Positions 20,426 to 31,570 of a DNA stretch of 64,000 nucleotides are shown piece by piece. The first letter of the stretch is position 1. Every line of letters starts with the position of its first letter. Source of the DNA: Lepidostoma basale (taxonomy: Eukaryota; Arthropoda; Insecta; Trichoptera; Lepidostomatidae); the NCBI GenBank assembly GCA_022606425.2, contig JAHDVF020001555.1, positions 310,001-374,000 on the forward strand, written 5' to 3'. The position numbers and the translations under genes were made by a program. The notes beneath the pieces are model-generated. The model was not told the DNA's origin and searched no databases. It worked only from the letters and a program-made list of their open reading frames with translations.

Positions 20426-20880
20426 CCGCGCACACTTCGATCGTCCAACACCCACAAAATAAATCTAAAACAAATAATATTAAATACAATGATATAAAAT
20501 AAAATAACAAAATAAAAATAATTTAACGCAAAATGTTATTTTTAGATGGTGCACATATTGACTATTTAATTTATTTGGCTGACAAAAAATATCAAAAAAT
20601 AATGGAGTGGTAAGAGTTAATGGTACGAGTCCTGCTAGTTGCATCGGAGACTAATTTAAGAGCTTTATTGAAGGTTAAGGCATTAACACAGTTGAAAAAC
20701 AACGCTTCCACTTAATTTATTAACAACCACATGTTTTGGAGGTTAATATTTTCATTGTACAAATACATTTAATTAATTAAAGTGGAACATAAAACAGCGT
20801 TGTTTTTCAATTCCATGGTTATGTTAATTTTAAAGCCTTGGGAACTATGTATTTTTTAAATATATATTTTTCTGATGCGG
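20426..20880. other. No recognisable feature
   Basis: AT-rich, no supported gene or repeat. Confidence 0.4.
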
Positions 20881-20883
20881 ATT

Positions 20884-21045
20884 TACTTGGATACTTGGAT
20901 TTAATTTATATAAATTATATAAATTGTGACAAATTTGTCTCGCCTTGCGAGGGCATTCCCAAACTGCAGTTTGAGCAGTTTGAGAATGCCCTCGCAAGGC
21001 GAAACAAAATTTTCACAATTCATATACATTAAATCCAAGTACCTA
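20884..21045. repeat. Long fold-back element
   Basis: Stem arms of about 45 bp around 'aaactgcagtttgagcagttt'. The arms read 'gtctcgccttgcgagggcat' and the complement, extending outward to 'acttggatttaat'. Related to Repeat P by the 'cgaaac' boundary but with different arms. Confidence 0.75.
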
Positions 21046-21285
21046 AAAGTCCTGGTGAATAGTATGTATGAGGTATGCATGCGAAATGATCTGATAATGA
21101 ATGTGAACAAGTCCAAGGTAATGATTTTTGAAAAAGAAGAAATCATGACAGTCAGACATTAGCGTGAATGGTGAAAATTTGGAGCAAGTAGATGAGTTCG
21201 TGTATTTAGGTATTATGGAGAGGGATACTGAAAAAAGGGTTGGGGCAGGCAACAAAGTGAATGGTGCACTTAAGAGAATCAAATC
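21046..21285 (+). mobile_element. LINE-A RT/connector fragment
   Basis: Encodes the post-YADD segment (VNSMYEVCMRNDLIMNVNKS) and the start of the connector after a frameshift, with an internal deletion. No 3' end. Confidence 0.75.
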
Positions 21286-21289
21286 AAGG

Positions 21290-21803
21290 TGACTGAGAAG
21301 AGCCACCTCAGTCACCTTGATTTGTTGTCGAACAAATTCATTCCTAAATCTGTCTCTTAAGGTTATTCCAAGCATGGCTCTTTCCATGGCGCGTTGGGCG
21401 ACCTTGAATCTGTAGACCTTTTGTAAGTGTCCACGTTTCAGCTCCGTACATCATGACTGGCAAGACGCACTGGTTGAAGACTTTAGTCTTGAGGCATTCT
21501 GGTATTTTAGAGGTGAGAGAATGACGTAATTTTCCAAAGGCCGCCCAACCCAACTAAATTCTTCGGTCGGCTTCTTTCTCGAAATTGTTTCTACCTAATT
21601 GAATGTTTGGCCAAGATTGTGTATTTTTGTACCACTTCGAGAGCCGACCCATCGACGGTTACTGATCTTGGGATAATATGTTCATTATACATGACTTACG
21701 TCTTGTCCAAATTCATCCCGAGACCCACTCGTCTGGATGCAGTGTTCAGTTCATCAAGCATGCCTTCGTGTTCCTCCACAGATTCCGCCAGAATGACAAT
21801 GTC
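21290..21803 (-). mobile_element. LINE-I RT and C-terminal region, decayed
   Basis: The minus strand contains the RT palm remnant (DDIVILAESVEEHEGMLDEL), then GWAAFGKLRHSL, PECLKTKVFNQCVLPVMMYG and QRAMERAMLGITLRDR, in several frames. Related to 27699-28108. Interrupted on its 5' side by LINE-K. Confidence 0.75.
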
Positions 21804-22290
21804 ATCTATATCATAAATAAATCATCTCTATACAAAAGGACATCTCCAGACTCCAAAGACAACAAAATAAAATAATAAAATTAGCATATAACATTGACTA
21901 CCTTACCCCAACCATACTAGTTTACAGACAAACAAAACAAATGGACATATCAGACCTGACCAAATATGAGACCTTGAAAATTGTACACAGAGTGACCATG
22001 GAAAAGACAACAGACAGCACCTACAAATTAACTAAAAATTCAGACATACACAGACACTGGACCAGGAATTGTGACAGATATCACTTACCGATTGCACGAA
22101 CTAAGACAGGACAATCAAGGATATTGAACAATGCACTGAAACTTTACAATGAACTTCCAAAAAACACAAGGAATCTCACTACAACTCGATATAAAAAATA
22201 TCTGAAACAATACATAATTAATAGTAAGATCTAAAAATGTAACCATATAACCCAATTGTTTTTTTTTTTTAATAAATTAAATAAAAATAA
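21804..22290 (+). mobile_element. LINE-K 3' end
   Basis: The open frame from 21941 encodes DLTKYETLKIVHRVTMEK, HRHWTRNCDRYHLP and RILNNALKLYNELPKNTRNL with a stop at 22232, then an A/T-rich tail. A second copy lies at 61105-61585 (-). Typical C-terminal segment after RT in CR1/Jockey-type LINEs. Confidence 0.75.
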
Positions 22291-22449
22291 AAATAAAATC
22301 ATCTGATCTGACGATCTGTAACACAGATATCATGTCTCGTTGGATGATGAGGTCCAGCTGTCCCTCCATCTCTGAGACGGTCTTCCAGGTGAGCGGTGTC
22401 CGGAGCGGAAGTCTTTAGTCTTGAGGCATTATGGTATTTTAGATTGTGT

Positions 22450-22912
22450 CTTCTTCTTCTTTGCTAGCCTTCTTCCCTCCACTGCTGGATATAGGCCTCT
22501 TCCAATTTCTTCCACTCGTCTCTATCTGCCCCTTCTGTATCCAAGATTTTCCAACCCTTTTGATAATATCATCGGTCCATCTCATCGGTGGTCTTCCGAC
22601 ACTTCGTCTATATTCCCATGGTCTCCAACTGAGTATCCTGGGTGCCCATCTGTTGCCACCCTGTCTAGCCAAGTGTCCAGCCCATTGCCATTTCAATTTT
22701 GCCACTCGGTCCATGACGTCAGCAACCCTGGTGCGGCGTCTGATTTCTTCATTTCTTATGCGGTCATGCAAGCTCACACCAAGTATCTGTGTTTCCATGG
22801 ACCTCTGTGTACACTTGAGCCTGTGGACACTTTTTGCTGTAAGATTTGTCGTCTCTAGTCCGTATGTCATCATGGGCAGTATACACTTATCGTAGACCTT
22901 TCTTTAGATTGT
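22450..22912 (-). mobile_element. LINE-E C-terminal copy with 12-bp target duplication
   Basis: The minus strand encodes MMTYGLETTNLTAKSVHRL, GVSLHDRIRNEEIRRRT, WQWAGHLARQGGNRW and RRSVGRPPMRWTDDI, and ends with a (GAA)n tail (complement at 22450). Flanked by TTTAGATTGTGT at 22438-22449 and 22913-22924. A second copy is at 51340-51832. Confidence 0.85.
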
Positions 22913-22924
22913 GTATTACTATCA

Positions 22925-23564
22925 AATGGTTAATAATGGTTTGGTCCCGTAACTAAGAATGCCATGTTCTCAGAATAGGGAATTGAAAAAACCTTGTTAT
23001 ATGATAGTATTAGCCCATGAAAGTATGTATTATGTAATGTGACAATGTGTGAGTTTTGACTTTACGGACAAACCGTTTACCAAATAATTTCGCGAATACA
23101 TCACAATCCGTAGATATCAGAATCCCGGGGTTAAGCTAATGAGAGCATTAGGAATAACAATTAAGGTTTTTATCAGCATATATTGAAATTGATTAAAATA
23201 GCGACGTACGGGGGATTTACCAGAGATCAATAATACAAATTATGAAAACATCATAAATTCACAGATAATCACACTTAATTTATTCCTTAAGAGCATATGA
23301 CAGTTTGTAACATAAGTAATGAAAAAAAAAATTATTACCAAATTTCATTATTATACGAGGGTTGCCTTTTATGTTTTACAATCGAACAATAGATGGCGTT
23401 AGTGAGTTATGGCATCATTGTATTTGTGAACATTGACGTTTGTTATTGCGAAGCCAGTGGCAACATAGTAATTGACCGATTATAGTAATTGACCAAAATA
23501 GTAATTGACCAACATAGTAATTGCGTTGAGGATCAATGATGCTAAATGCCGAAAATCATTCTCC
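22925..23564. other. Unassigned, with a short tandem repeat
   Basis: 23354-23400 starts 'tacgagggttgcc', like a mariner inverted-repeat end. 23467-23525 has four units of 'atagtaattgacc'. Otherwise nothing recognised. Confidence 0.4.
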
Positions 23565-23870
23565 ATAGATGGCGTTAGTGGGTCGGTTGTATAGGTTAAT
23601 CTTAAAAAATTCACAAGTGCAACCAAATCTACATAGATGGCTGACTGAAACTGACACGTGAAGATAGATATGGATTTTGAAGTATATATACATATTCCAA
23701 AAATTTGTCATGCATGATCACAATAACAAAGGTGGAATGGGGAATGTTGTAATTACATAAAGCGTGCGCTTAACCCAACCAATGACAGGTCATAAGTCCT
23801 GTAAACACCTTGATCATCCATGTTCAGTTTCCAGTTTGCGTCTTCGTCTCTATTGAGATACAATTAAAAA
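23565..23870 (+). mobile_element. Repeat B retroposon
   Basis: Clear copy from 'catagatggcgttagtg' to the 3' end 'ctattgagatacaattaa'. Closest to the 25539-25759 copy, which carries the same 'ggctgactgaaactgac' segment. Confidence 0.8.
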
Positions 23871-24020
23871 TTTGAATTAACCACCCTTTGGTGTAAATCC
23901 AGGATTTCGTATACAGGTGTAAGTATACATTCACAAATATTTGTTTCACAACTAGCTATTTTATGTTAAAATATTGAAAATTAATAAAGATATATTTAAA
24001 AGAAACAAGTTTGTGCGAAA

Positions 24021-24157
24021 ATGGAGATCACTGATTCTAAAAAAGGCCTTACTCGACAATGTATAGAATCGCTTCGTGCAACTTTTGGTAATGAAGCACC
24101 ATCAGAGAAGAATGTTTTCAATTGGTTTGCAGAATTTTGTCGTGGTCGTGCGTCCGT
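24021..24157 (+). pseudogene. Mariner transposase N-terminus (fragment)
   Basis: A Met start is followed by about 45 residues resembling the helix-turn-helix start of mariner/SETMAR transposases: RQCIESLRATFGNEAPSEKN, then NWFAEFCRGRASV. The catalytic domain is missing. At 24158 the frame passes without a stop into the LINE-A C-terminus and ends at 24257. Confidence 0.65.
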
Positions 24158-24275
24158 GACACGATGTATGAATGTTGAGGAAGCGAGAGAAATATGTCAG
24201 AAAAGAAAAGTGTGGCAGTCCATTCTTTCAGCCTACTACTTCAGGGAGACGGCGTGATAGTTAGTTAGTTATTTA
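24158..24275 (+). mobile_element. LINE-A terminal 118 bp fused to mariner
   Basis: Encodes TRCMNVEEAREICQKRKVW to RETA in frame with the mariner piece, then stop and (GTTA)n. The hairpin loop is mutated ('tacttcaggga'). Confidence 0.75.
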
Positions 24276-24278
24276 GTT

Positions 24279-24319
24279 AATATGTCAAACCACCAAGTAA
24301 TGGCTATTAGTTAAAGATA
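24279..24319 (+). repeat. Left arm of a 2.2-kb-spaced inverted repeat
   Basis: 'aatatgtcaaaccaccaag' to 'ctattagttaaagata'. About 95% identical, in reverse complement, to 26443-26483. Confidence 0.7.
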
Positions 24320-24649
24320 TAACTTTGATGCAAACCAATCCATAGGACCAAACCATTAATAAGGTATGTTTAAAAATATGTGAAGCAGATTATTATATAA
24401 ATAAATAACGTATATATTAGGATTTCTCCCGTGATTCAACCGGTTTGTAATCACATACCGAGTTCCCCTCGGCTCGTCCAAATTGTCTCCATGTTTGTTT
24501 GTGGCCGCATTTGGGTCCTTTGGCTCCGACCCATTAGCCACTGAGTGCGTTGAGGATCAGACCTCAACATTAGCTCTAATGGAAATACAAGCTATTAACT
24601 GTTTTTGAGTTGCTCGCATAATTACAACACCATTATGTGAAATTCCTGT

Positions 24650-24835
24650 GAAGAAGTACATTTATTGTTTCTACAATGATTTAAAACTCCATTTTTAATC
24701 ATTAATACGAATGAAAACGTCTGTTTTATACATTTAAAAAAAAATATGTGACTGACACGTTTTGCCTGTATAAGGTATTATCAAAAGTCTTACATAATTT
24801 GATAATGCTTTTGATAAGCGAAACATATATATAAC
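24650..24835. repeat. Repeat P fold-back element
   Basis: Outer arm 'tttattgtttc..acaatg' and 'gaatgaaaacgtctgtttta', then 'gacacgttttgcctg' and the palindromic core 'attatcaaaag' with 'cttttgataagcgaaac'. The right outer arm is replaced by LINE-K2 sequence. Confidence 0.65.
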
Positions 24836-24836
24836 C

Positions 24837-25197
24837 ATGGTTCGCTCACGCCTTGAATATGTATCTCCCGTTTGGTCTCTTTATTACGCAGCACATATCC
24901 AACGCATTGAAAGAGTCCAAAAAATGTTTATAAAACACATTAATTTTAAAATGTTCAAATCGTTCTCGGATTACCAATCTGCCCTAATATTTCATTCCTT
25001 AGACTCTCTCGAATATAGACGTACGCTCAATGATATGATGCTGCCTCACAAAATCATTCACTATAAAATTGATAACTTTGAACTTCTTTGCAAATTGACA
25101 CTCAATACCCCTACATCTCGCACAAGACACACCGCAGGCCAAGTTTTCCATCTCCCTGTTTATTGCACTAACTACGCTCTTTTTCACAAGAGACATT
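24837..25197 (+). mobile_element. LINE-K2 C-terminal fragment
   Basis: The open frame encodes MVRSRLEYVSPVWSLYYAAH, IQRIERVQKMFIKHINFK and SLDSLEYRRTLNDMMLPHK. This is the region after the RT thumb in Jockey/CR1-type LINEs. It runs without a stop into antisense LINE-A at 25198. Confidence 0.75.
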
Positions 25198-25795
25198 CAA
25201 TATTTGATTTATTTGATCGTGCCACGTTTTCCTCGGCCTTCCTCCATTTCTGGTTCCATTTACATCGTTAACTTATAATTTTTTTTACCATTCTTTCTTC
25301 ATTCATTCTTTCCATATGTCAAAACCATCTTAATGATCCTTTCATTATTTTATTCATAACACCATCATTCGCACCGCATTCACTTCTTATATTTTCATTC
25401 GACACTATCATACACAGAGTATCCACACATATGTCTAAGAGATCTCATTTCTACTACATTTATTCTACTTTCATCCTTCTTTTACCAGTTCCATGCTTCG
25501 CTTCCATACATAAGGGTCGGTAGAAGAACACCATTGTGATTTTTAGTTGTATCTCAATAGAGACGAAGACGCAAACTTATGACCTGTCATTGGTTGGGTT
25601 AAGCGCACGCTTTATGTAATTACAACATTCCCCATTCCACCTTTGTTATTATGATCATGCATGACAAATTTTTGGAAGATGTATATATACTTCAAAATCC
25701 ATATCTATCTTCACGAGTCAGTTTCAGTCAGCCATCTATGTAGATTTGGTTGCACTTGTGAACACCATTGTGCACTGTCATTCTAGCTTTTGTAG
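25198..25795 (-). mobile_element. LINE-A internal region, split by Repeat B
   Basis: The complement of the GRPRKTWHDQ to MAVHNGVL coding region, without the 3' tail. Interrupted by Repeat B at 25539-25759 and resuming at 25760-25795. Confidence 0.75.
25539..25759 (-). mobile_element. Repeat B with 13-bp target duplication
   Basis: 221-bp copy in reverse orientation. GAACACCATTGTG is present at 25526-25538 and again at 25760-25772. Because the host LINE-A sequence is known from other copies, the duplication is certain to be of target origin. Confidence 0.85.
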
Positions 25796-26310
25796 ATCTT
25801 GTAGATGTTTATGCAGGATATCAACTTTCTTCCTATGATGAAGACGACCAGCCTTCTCTCCATCTTTTTGGTGGTCATCCTGGTGGTCGACGGCCCTCTG
25901 GAGTCTCTTGCATCACGATCTTAGGAATTCTTGCTGGGTCCATTCTCTCGATGTGTCCCTCCAGAAAAGTCTTCTTTGCCTACTCCATCTCACTATGTCT
26001 TCAGTTTTGCAGAATTTGCAAATTTCTTCATTGGGTATCCTATCTCTAAGGGTTCTCCCCACAATAGGTCGCAATGTTCTCATTTCTGCTACTCTTAAGA
26101 GATGTTTGGTTCTGACAGTGTCTGCTCTTGCTTCGATTCCGTATGTCATTATGGGCCTGATGCAAGTTTTATAAATTCTAACTTTGCTTTCTACTAGCAT
26201 TTGTTTATTGCCCCAAACAGTGCCCCCTGAGATAACTGCAGCTTTATCAGTCTGTTTTTTAACTTCATTATATAGATCGCTCCAACTAGATATCTCCACA
26301 CCCAGATAGG
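25796..26310 (-). mobile_element. LINE-H C-terminal region
   Basis: The minus strand encodes VNKQTDKAAVISGG-like sequence, VRIYKTCIRPIMTYGIEARA, RVAEMRTLRPIVGRTLRDRI and EEICKFCKTEDIVRWSRQRR. Broken before the terminal proline-rich part. Related to 26761-27345 and 46790-47148. Confidence 0.75.
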
Positions 26311-26442
26311 TATCTGAACTTCATGACCTGTTCTATGGGTTTATCGTCTACAACCAGTTTGCATCTGAGAGGCTGTCTGGATATTGTTAGACATTTTCGT
26401 TTTTGCGATGGATATCATCATATTATTCTTCGCTGTATTCTC

Positions 26443-26483
26443 TATCTTTAACTAATAGGAATTACTTGGTGGTTTGACATATT
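26443..26483 (-). repeat. Right arm of the 2.2-kb-spaced inverted repeat
   Basis: Reverse complement of 24279-24319 with two or three differences. The enclosed DNA contains LINE-K2, LINE-A, Repeat B and LINE-H. Confidence 0.7.
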
Positions 26484-26760
26484 AAAAAAATAAATTTAAA
26501 TCTGTTAACTTATTACAAAGTGTCTCAAAATAAAGATAATGTTTGTTTAGCTTACTACGTGAACGCAACTAATCCAGTAAGCCCGGGGGTATGTCAATCG
26601 GTAACCTGGCTCTTGGGAAATTAGCCGCTATGGAGCGTTTCCCGGGAGCGGACCACTTCCAAACCCTTCTAATATTTTCTATTTTGGGCTAACTGATGCC
26701 ACCTACGTTCCGAATCATCTCCTTAGAATACCAGAAATTAAAATATTATAATACGAGTAT
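26484..26760. other. Unassigned
   Basis: 26580-26660 is a GC-richer single-copy patch with a 'gtttcccgggagc' segment. No gene. Confidence 0.35.
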
Positions 26761-27345
26761 ATGTATCTGCACCTTCAGGTATTTATGCATAGACCTGGTT
26801 GGAAAACTGATCTGTGGGAAGAAATAGAAGCCCAAGTCAACAAGGCAGCCACAATCTCTGGTGCTCTAAAATCCACAATTAATAAAAACAAAGACAAGGC
26901 TATTAAGAGTAATATTAGAATCTATATATCATGCCTAAGACCGATAATAGCATATGGCGTTGAAGCTAGGGCAGAAATAGTCAGGAAACAAGGGTTGAGG
27001 ACTTCCGAGATGAACACTGAAACGATAGCAAGCAAGACCCTGAGAGATCGCGTGAGGAACACATAGGGAGATATGTAAGGTTGAGGATATTATAAGATGG
27101 AGTAGACAGCGTAGAAGGAACTGGTACGGTCATGTCCAAAGAATGCACACCATCAGACTCACCTATAATGCATTACATAATCAGCCTCATGGGACTCGTC
27201 CTCGTTGAAGACCTCCTAAAAGATGGAAGGACAGCTAGGAATCTACCTCACAGGAGGAGCAACCCTCTGGAGAAAAGACCATATAGGTCTACAACCTTTA
27301 TATTGAGGGTTTCTAGGATATCTTACAAAAAGATTCGCTGAACCC
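26761..27345 (+). mobile_element. LINE-H C-terminal region, decayed
   Basis: Encodes WEEIEAQVNKAATISGALKS, IRIYISCLRPIIAYGVEARA and KTLRDRVRNT, then stops. The later part survives only in shifted frames. Confidence 0.7.
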
Positions 27346-27698
27346 ACAATAAAGAGGACATTGTGAAATGAAATAGTTCTAAGAAAAACAAGTTTTTACA
27401 AATTGTTTACAAATGATTTTATATATTTCAAGCTGACTATATGATTATAATGATTCTAAGTATTATATATAAAATAAAATCGCCATCCTGCGTGCGTAGA
27501 CTCAATTGATGTACCTATTCTTCTCTTCTGTATCTGAAATAAGAAATAAATACAGTGCAGAATTATCATACGTAAAATCATCTGTAAAATTGTTTTTCTT
27601 CAAACACTTTATTTCGTCCTAACTCAAATAACTTAATTTTGATTTATATAATATCATTTAGTATCCCCTAATTATGTAATCATTTTAATAAAATTTCT
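27346..27698. other. No recognisable feature
   Basis: AT-rich. 27476-27515 matches 52839-52876 in reverse complement ('atcctgcgtgcgtagac'), an unclassified dispersed repeat. Confidence 0.4.
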
Positions 27699-28108
27699 TA
27701 ATTTCTTCTTCTTCTTCTTCTTCAGCCTGTATTGACTGTCCACTCCTGGACGTAGGCCTCCTCTCGCATTTTCCATTCTCTCCTATTCTGAGCGATCCGC
27801 ATCCAGGCACTTCCCGCACTCCTCCGGATATCGTCGCGCCAACGCAACTGTGGGCACCCAACTCCACGCTTTGCCGTCCTTGGCCACCAGCACAGCAGTC
27901 GCCTTGTCCACTTTTCATCTGGATCGCGAGCGACATGTCCCGCCCATCGCCACTTGAGGGTTGCGGCCATCTTCATAACATCGGAAACCTTTGTCCTGAC
28001 TCTTATGTCCTCATTTCTGATTCTGTCCCGTAAACTGATACCCAACATGGCTCTCTCCATAGCTCTCTGAGTGACTCTTAGCTTAACGAGTTCCAAGAAA
28101 CACTATAC
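27699..28108 (-). mobile_element. LINE-I C-terminal copy
   Basis: The minus strand encodes RVTQRAMERAMLGISLRDRI, TLKWRWAGHVARDPDEKW and REEAYVQEWTVNTG, with a (TTC)n-complement tail at 27701-27722. Flanked by AAAATTTCT at 27690-27698 and 28109-28117, a probable target duplication. Confidence 0.8.
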
Positions 28109-28224
28109 AAAATTTCTGAACCTACCCAAATATTTCTTTGTTAAAAATGTATAGATTCACATCAATTTTTGTTAATTACCATATTCTGCTCCATTTACTA
28201 GTGTACGAGTATATAAACTGCAAC

Positions 28225-28340
28225 GAGTTGAAGATTCGTCATATTTGATAATGCCTTAGAAGGGCGAAATATGTCATTCCTATAAAATATAATAAAACTT
28301 CTAGAAAACTGACGTTTTCATACGCATTAATTATAAATAA
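28225..28340. repeat. Repeat P right half
   Basis: 'gataatgccttagaagggcg', 'atgtcattcctataaaat' and 'cgttttcatacgcattaat'. Its left neighbour 28150-28225 is also shared with 52915-52990, so a larger unit is dispersed. Confidence 0.6.
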
Positions 28341-28454
28341 AGGTATTTTCTTGATGGATGGAGCATCGTGATATTTTTTTAAAACGTTACCATAGTATTA
28401 CATATCTCGCGGGTCCACTGACTAACGGAAAAATTAACGAGTACATACGAATCT

Positions 28455-29060
28455 ATGAATTATTATTCTTCTTCTTCTTCGATGGCCCCACAGCCCATAT
28501 TGAGCCATAGCCTCCAGTATTCTTCGCCTCCAACTCCTCCTGTCCTCCGCTTCGGCCCTCCAATCTGACACTCGTAACAATCTTGCCCCATCTCTCCCAA
28601 CTTCATCCTCCCATCGCAGCCTTGGTCGTCCAATTGGTCTTCCACCACCTGGGTGCCACTCCAGCAATCTTTTTGGGGTTCGCGATGACGGCATCCTCTG
28701 CACGTGACCGGCCCATCTCAGTCTATTCAGTCTGACCTGTGTGGAGAGACTGAGAGCTTTGTAAATATGGTACAGCTCGTCATTATGCCGTACTCTCCAG
28801 CCTTCACCGTCATTCACAGGTCCCAGAATTCTGCGCAGCACCCTTCTCTCAAAAGTATCTAGTCGCTCTGCGGATTTCGCTGTCATTGTCCACGCCTCAC
28901 ATCCATAGGTCACTACTGTTCGGATGATTATTTAATACAGGATGATTTTGGTTTTCCAGTGTACATTTCTTGATATGAGCGCTGGTAGTAGAGAGAAGAA
29001 TGTTTTGTTGCCAATTGTGATTCTTCTTTCGATTTCCTTGTGATCTTCGTATTATGTAGA
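28455..29060 (-). mobile_element. LINE-D copy, long and mostly open
   Basis: The minus strand encodes ITIGNKTFFSLLPALISR (in another frame), then MTYGCEAWTMTAKSAERL, FERRVLRRILGPVNDG, NRLRWAGHVQRMPSSR, GRPIGRPRLRWEDEV and DRRSWRRRILEAMAQYG, with (GAA)n. 159 codons are uninterrupted, suggesting a fairly young insertion. Confidence 0.8.
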
Positions 29061-29064
29061 GAAA

Positions 29065-29624
29065 ATGAAAATCGCTTGTATCATAAAACATCGGATTAAG
29101 ATAATTTGAGTCATCCAAACATTACCTCCATTATTTATAGCGTATGACAAGAAGATTCGTTTACGGGAAGTTGATTTGATCACAAATTTCAATATTGTCT
29201 TTGGCCAAAGTCCGAACCAATCAGCGAATTCAAAAATTTTAATGATATTTACTCGGCAAATAAATTAAAACACTAAAACGTTGTTATAAAACACACGCGC
29301 CCGAACGCGTACTATAGATTACCGTTAGCTAATTTGCTAATGGTAAGTAAACCTTTTACTTGCTAATGTCAACAATCGGATGTAAACCCCCTCGCTCACC
29401 GGCTGCGTGCAAAAAATTCCCCCCGTTCGTGTAAATTGGTGGCGTGTTTGCACAAGACATCTACTTGATTCGGCTTTCGCGCCACTCGTTCAAGTGGAAC
29501 CATTGAATGTAAAGCTTGAAAGTTTACACGCGACATGATCTATTTGAATTGATTTTTTATACTTACAGAAACCAAACAAAATCATATTTTAAAAAGGTTT
29601 TGAACAAAAATGTGATAACAAACT
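29065..29624. other. Unassigned; GC-richer island 29280-29540
   Basis: Not repeated elsewhere in the window. Contains 'cgcgccactcgttcaagtgg' and other mixed sequence about 2.5 kb upstream of the homeobox exon. A conserved non-coding element is possible. Confidence 0.35.
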
Positions 29625-30120
29625 TACTAACTAACTAACCATCACGCCGTCTCTCCGAAGTGGTAGGCAGAAAGACTGAACTGCCACACTTTTCTTTCCT
29701 GACATATTTCCCTCGCTTCCTCAACATTCATACATAGTGTCATGTACGCGTCGATTTTTCTGACTCCTCACGTGGCCGACATTCAACATTTGATTTATTT
29801 GATCGTGTCACGTTTTCCTCGGTCTTCTTCTGTTTCTTGTTCCACTTACATCGTTAACAGACATTTTTTTAACTATTCTTTCTTCATTCATTCTTTCCAT
29901 GTTCCTTTCATTCTTAATGATCCTTTTATTATTTTGTTCATAACACCATCATTCGCATCGCATTCACTTCTGAAATCATCATTCGACACTATCATACACA
30001 GAATATTCACACATTCGTCTAAGAGATCTCATTTCTTCTGCATTTTTTCTGATTTTATCCTTCTTTTGCCAGTTCCATGCTTCGCTTCCATTCATAAGGG
30101 TCGGTACAATAACACCATTA
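29625..30120 (-). mobile_element. LINE-A 3' half
   Basis: Tail complement 'aactaactaacc', hairpin complement with one change ('ctccgaagtggt'), then coding sequence back to the LMNGSEAWNW region. Many frameshifts. Confidence 0.75.
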
Positions 30121-30814
30121 AAATATGATAATACTACTAATTATATTTCATTCTCTTTTTCTTTTTTATATACTTTGTATATGTATACAACACTAACATT
30201 AAAATTTTTAAATTACATAGACATGTTTTGGATAACCAGTCCTTCTTCAGTGATACATATTATAAAGATACATATTTAAAAATTATGTAATTGTTTACAT
30301 GATCTGACAGATGTTATGAAGATTTATTAACATCTGTCAGATCATATAAACAATTTTATATAAAAGAGAAATAAAGCATCTATAACACAAAGTATGCCGA
30401 ACATTGAAGAAATTATATTTCTGATTATTTGATAAAATACTTTATAACATACAAAATCTTATTTTTATAATAGTGAGTTAAGCAACAAAATCTAAGATTA
30501 ACAGAACTATATAATGTTTTTTTCAAAAGGCATTGGTTCACTATATAACATAGAACACAAAAGTAAAAACAGATTAAAATTGGATTACATCGTTCACATA
30601 TATATTTTTTGTCATTATTTCTATCATCATTATTTCTATCTGTCCAAACCATCTTATTGACCCTTTCATTATTTTGTTCATAACACTTTTATCCTGGACT
30701 ATATAAATATATTTTTTTAAATAACTACAAATAGGTAGGTATGTTAAAAAATAAATATATGTTTCCCCGATTCTCCATAGAAAATAAAAATATAAAAGAA
30801 AGTTGCAAGCTGTT
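30121..30814. other. Unassigned; inverted repeat at 30285-30365
   Basis: 30295-30350 holds an inverted pair, 'catgatctgacagatgtta' and 'taacatctgtcagatcat'. 30640-30695 is a LINE-A scrap (-). The remainder is AT-rich. Confidence 0.5.
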
Positions 30815-31460
30815 GAAAATGTGAGAGTAATTATATTAGTGCATGCGATATGGAGTCCTCATGAGGCTCAGTATTCTCTCATGTTGGAGAGGGTTCAAAA
30901 GAAATTTTTGAGAGCCCTCTACATGAGAGAGTACGGGGTATATCCTTGGCTCTATCCAACGGCATTTCTCTTGGGTATGCTGGGGTATAACTCCCTCGAA
31001 CTGAGGAGGGAAGGATTATTAACATCACATTTTTACAAACTGATTCGGGGCTCTATTGAGAACCCCTATGTTCTGGAGCAAATAGGTCTTTTTGTTCCTG
31101 ATAACTACCTGCGACAGCGCCGACATCAATTGTTCTTTACTCCGTCACGCAGAACCAACCTGCCTTTGGTGATGCCAGTAGGAAGAGCAATTCGGACGCT
31201 GAATCTAATCATCTCGGATTTGGACATTTTCAGTGTCAGTGAGGCAGTATTCAAAATAAAAATATTGCAAATTCTGGAAAGAGTACTGCCTCACTGACGT
31301 CGACATATTTGGATTCCTTCTGATATGTATGATTTTTTGGTCTCATGTTGTTTTGTTTTTTTATCTTTATAATACCGTTTTGTGTCCAAATGAGTCGCCT
31401 GAATATTTTATTGTTTGTTATGTCTCATTTGTAAATGTATAAATAAATAAATAAATAAAT
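30815..31460 (+). mobile_element. LINE-J 3' end
   Basis: Encodes IWSPHEAQYSLMLERVQKKF, MREYGVYPWLYPTAFLLGML, HFYKLIRGSIENPYVLEQIG and TNLPLVMPVGRAIRTLN, ending with a stop at 31295. Tail (AAAT)n at 31438-31463. Intact over 160 codons and diverged from the 18446 copy, so it is a separate subfamily. Confidence 0.85.
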
Positions 31461-31461
31461 A

Positions 31462-31570
31462 AATGACACGATGTATGAATGTAGAGGAATCGAGAGATGT
31501 CTGTCAGGACAGAACAGTGTAACGGTCCATTCTTAGAGGGAGACGTCGTGATAGTTAGTTAGTTAGTCAT
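31462..31570 (+). mobile_element. LINE-A tail fragment
   Basis: TRCMNVEESRDVCQDR segment. The hairpin is deleted ('cattcttagagggagac'), then stop region and (GTTA)n. Confidence 0.7.
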
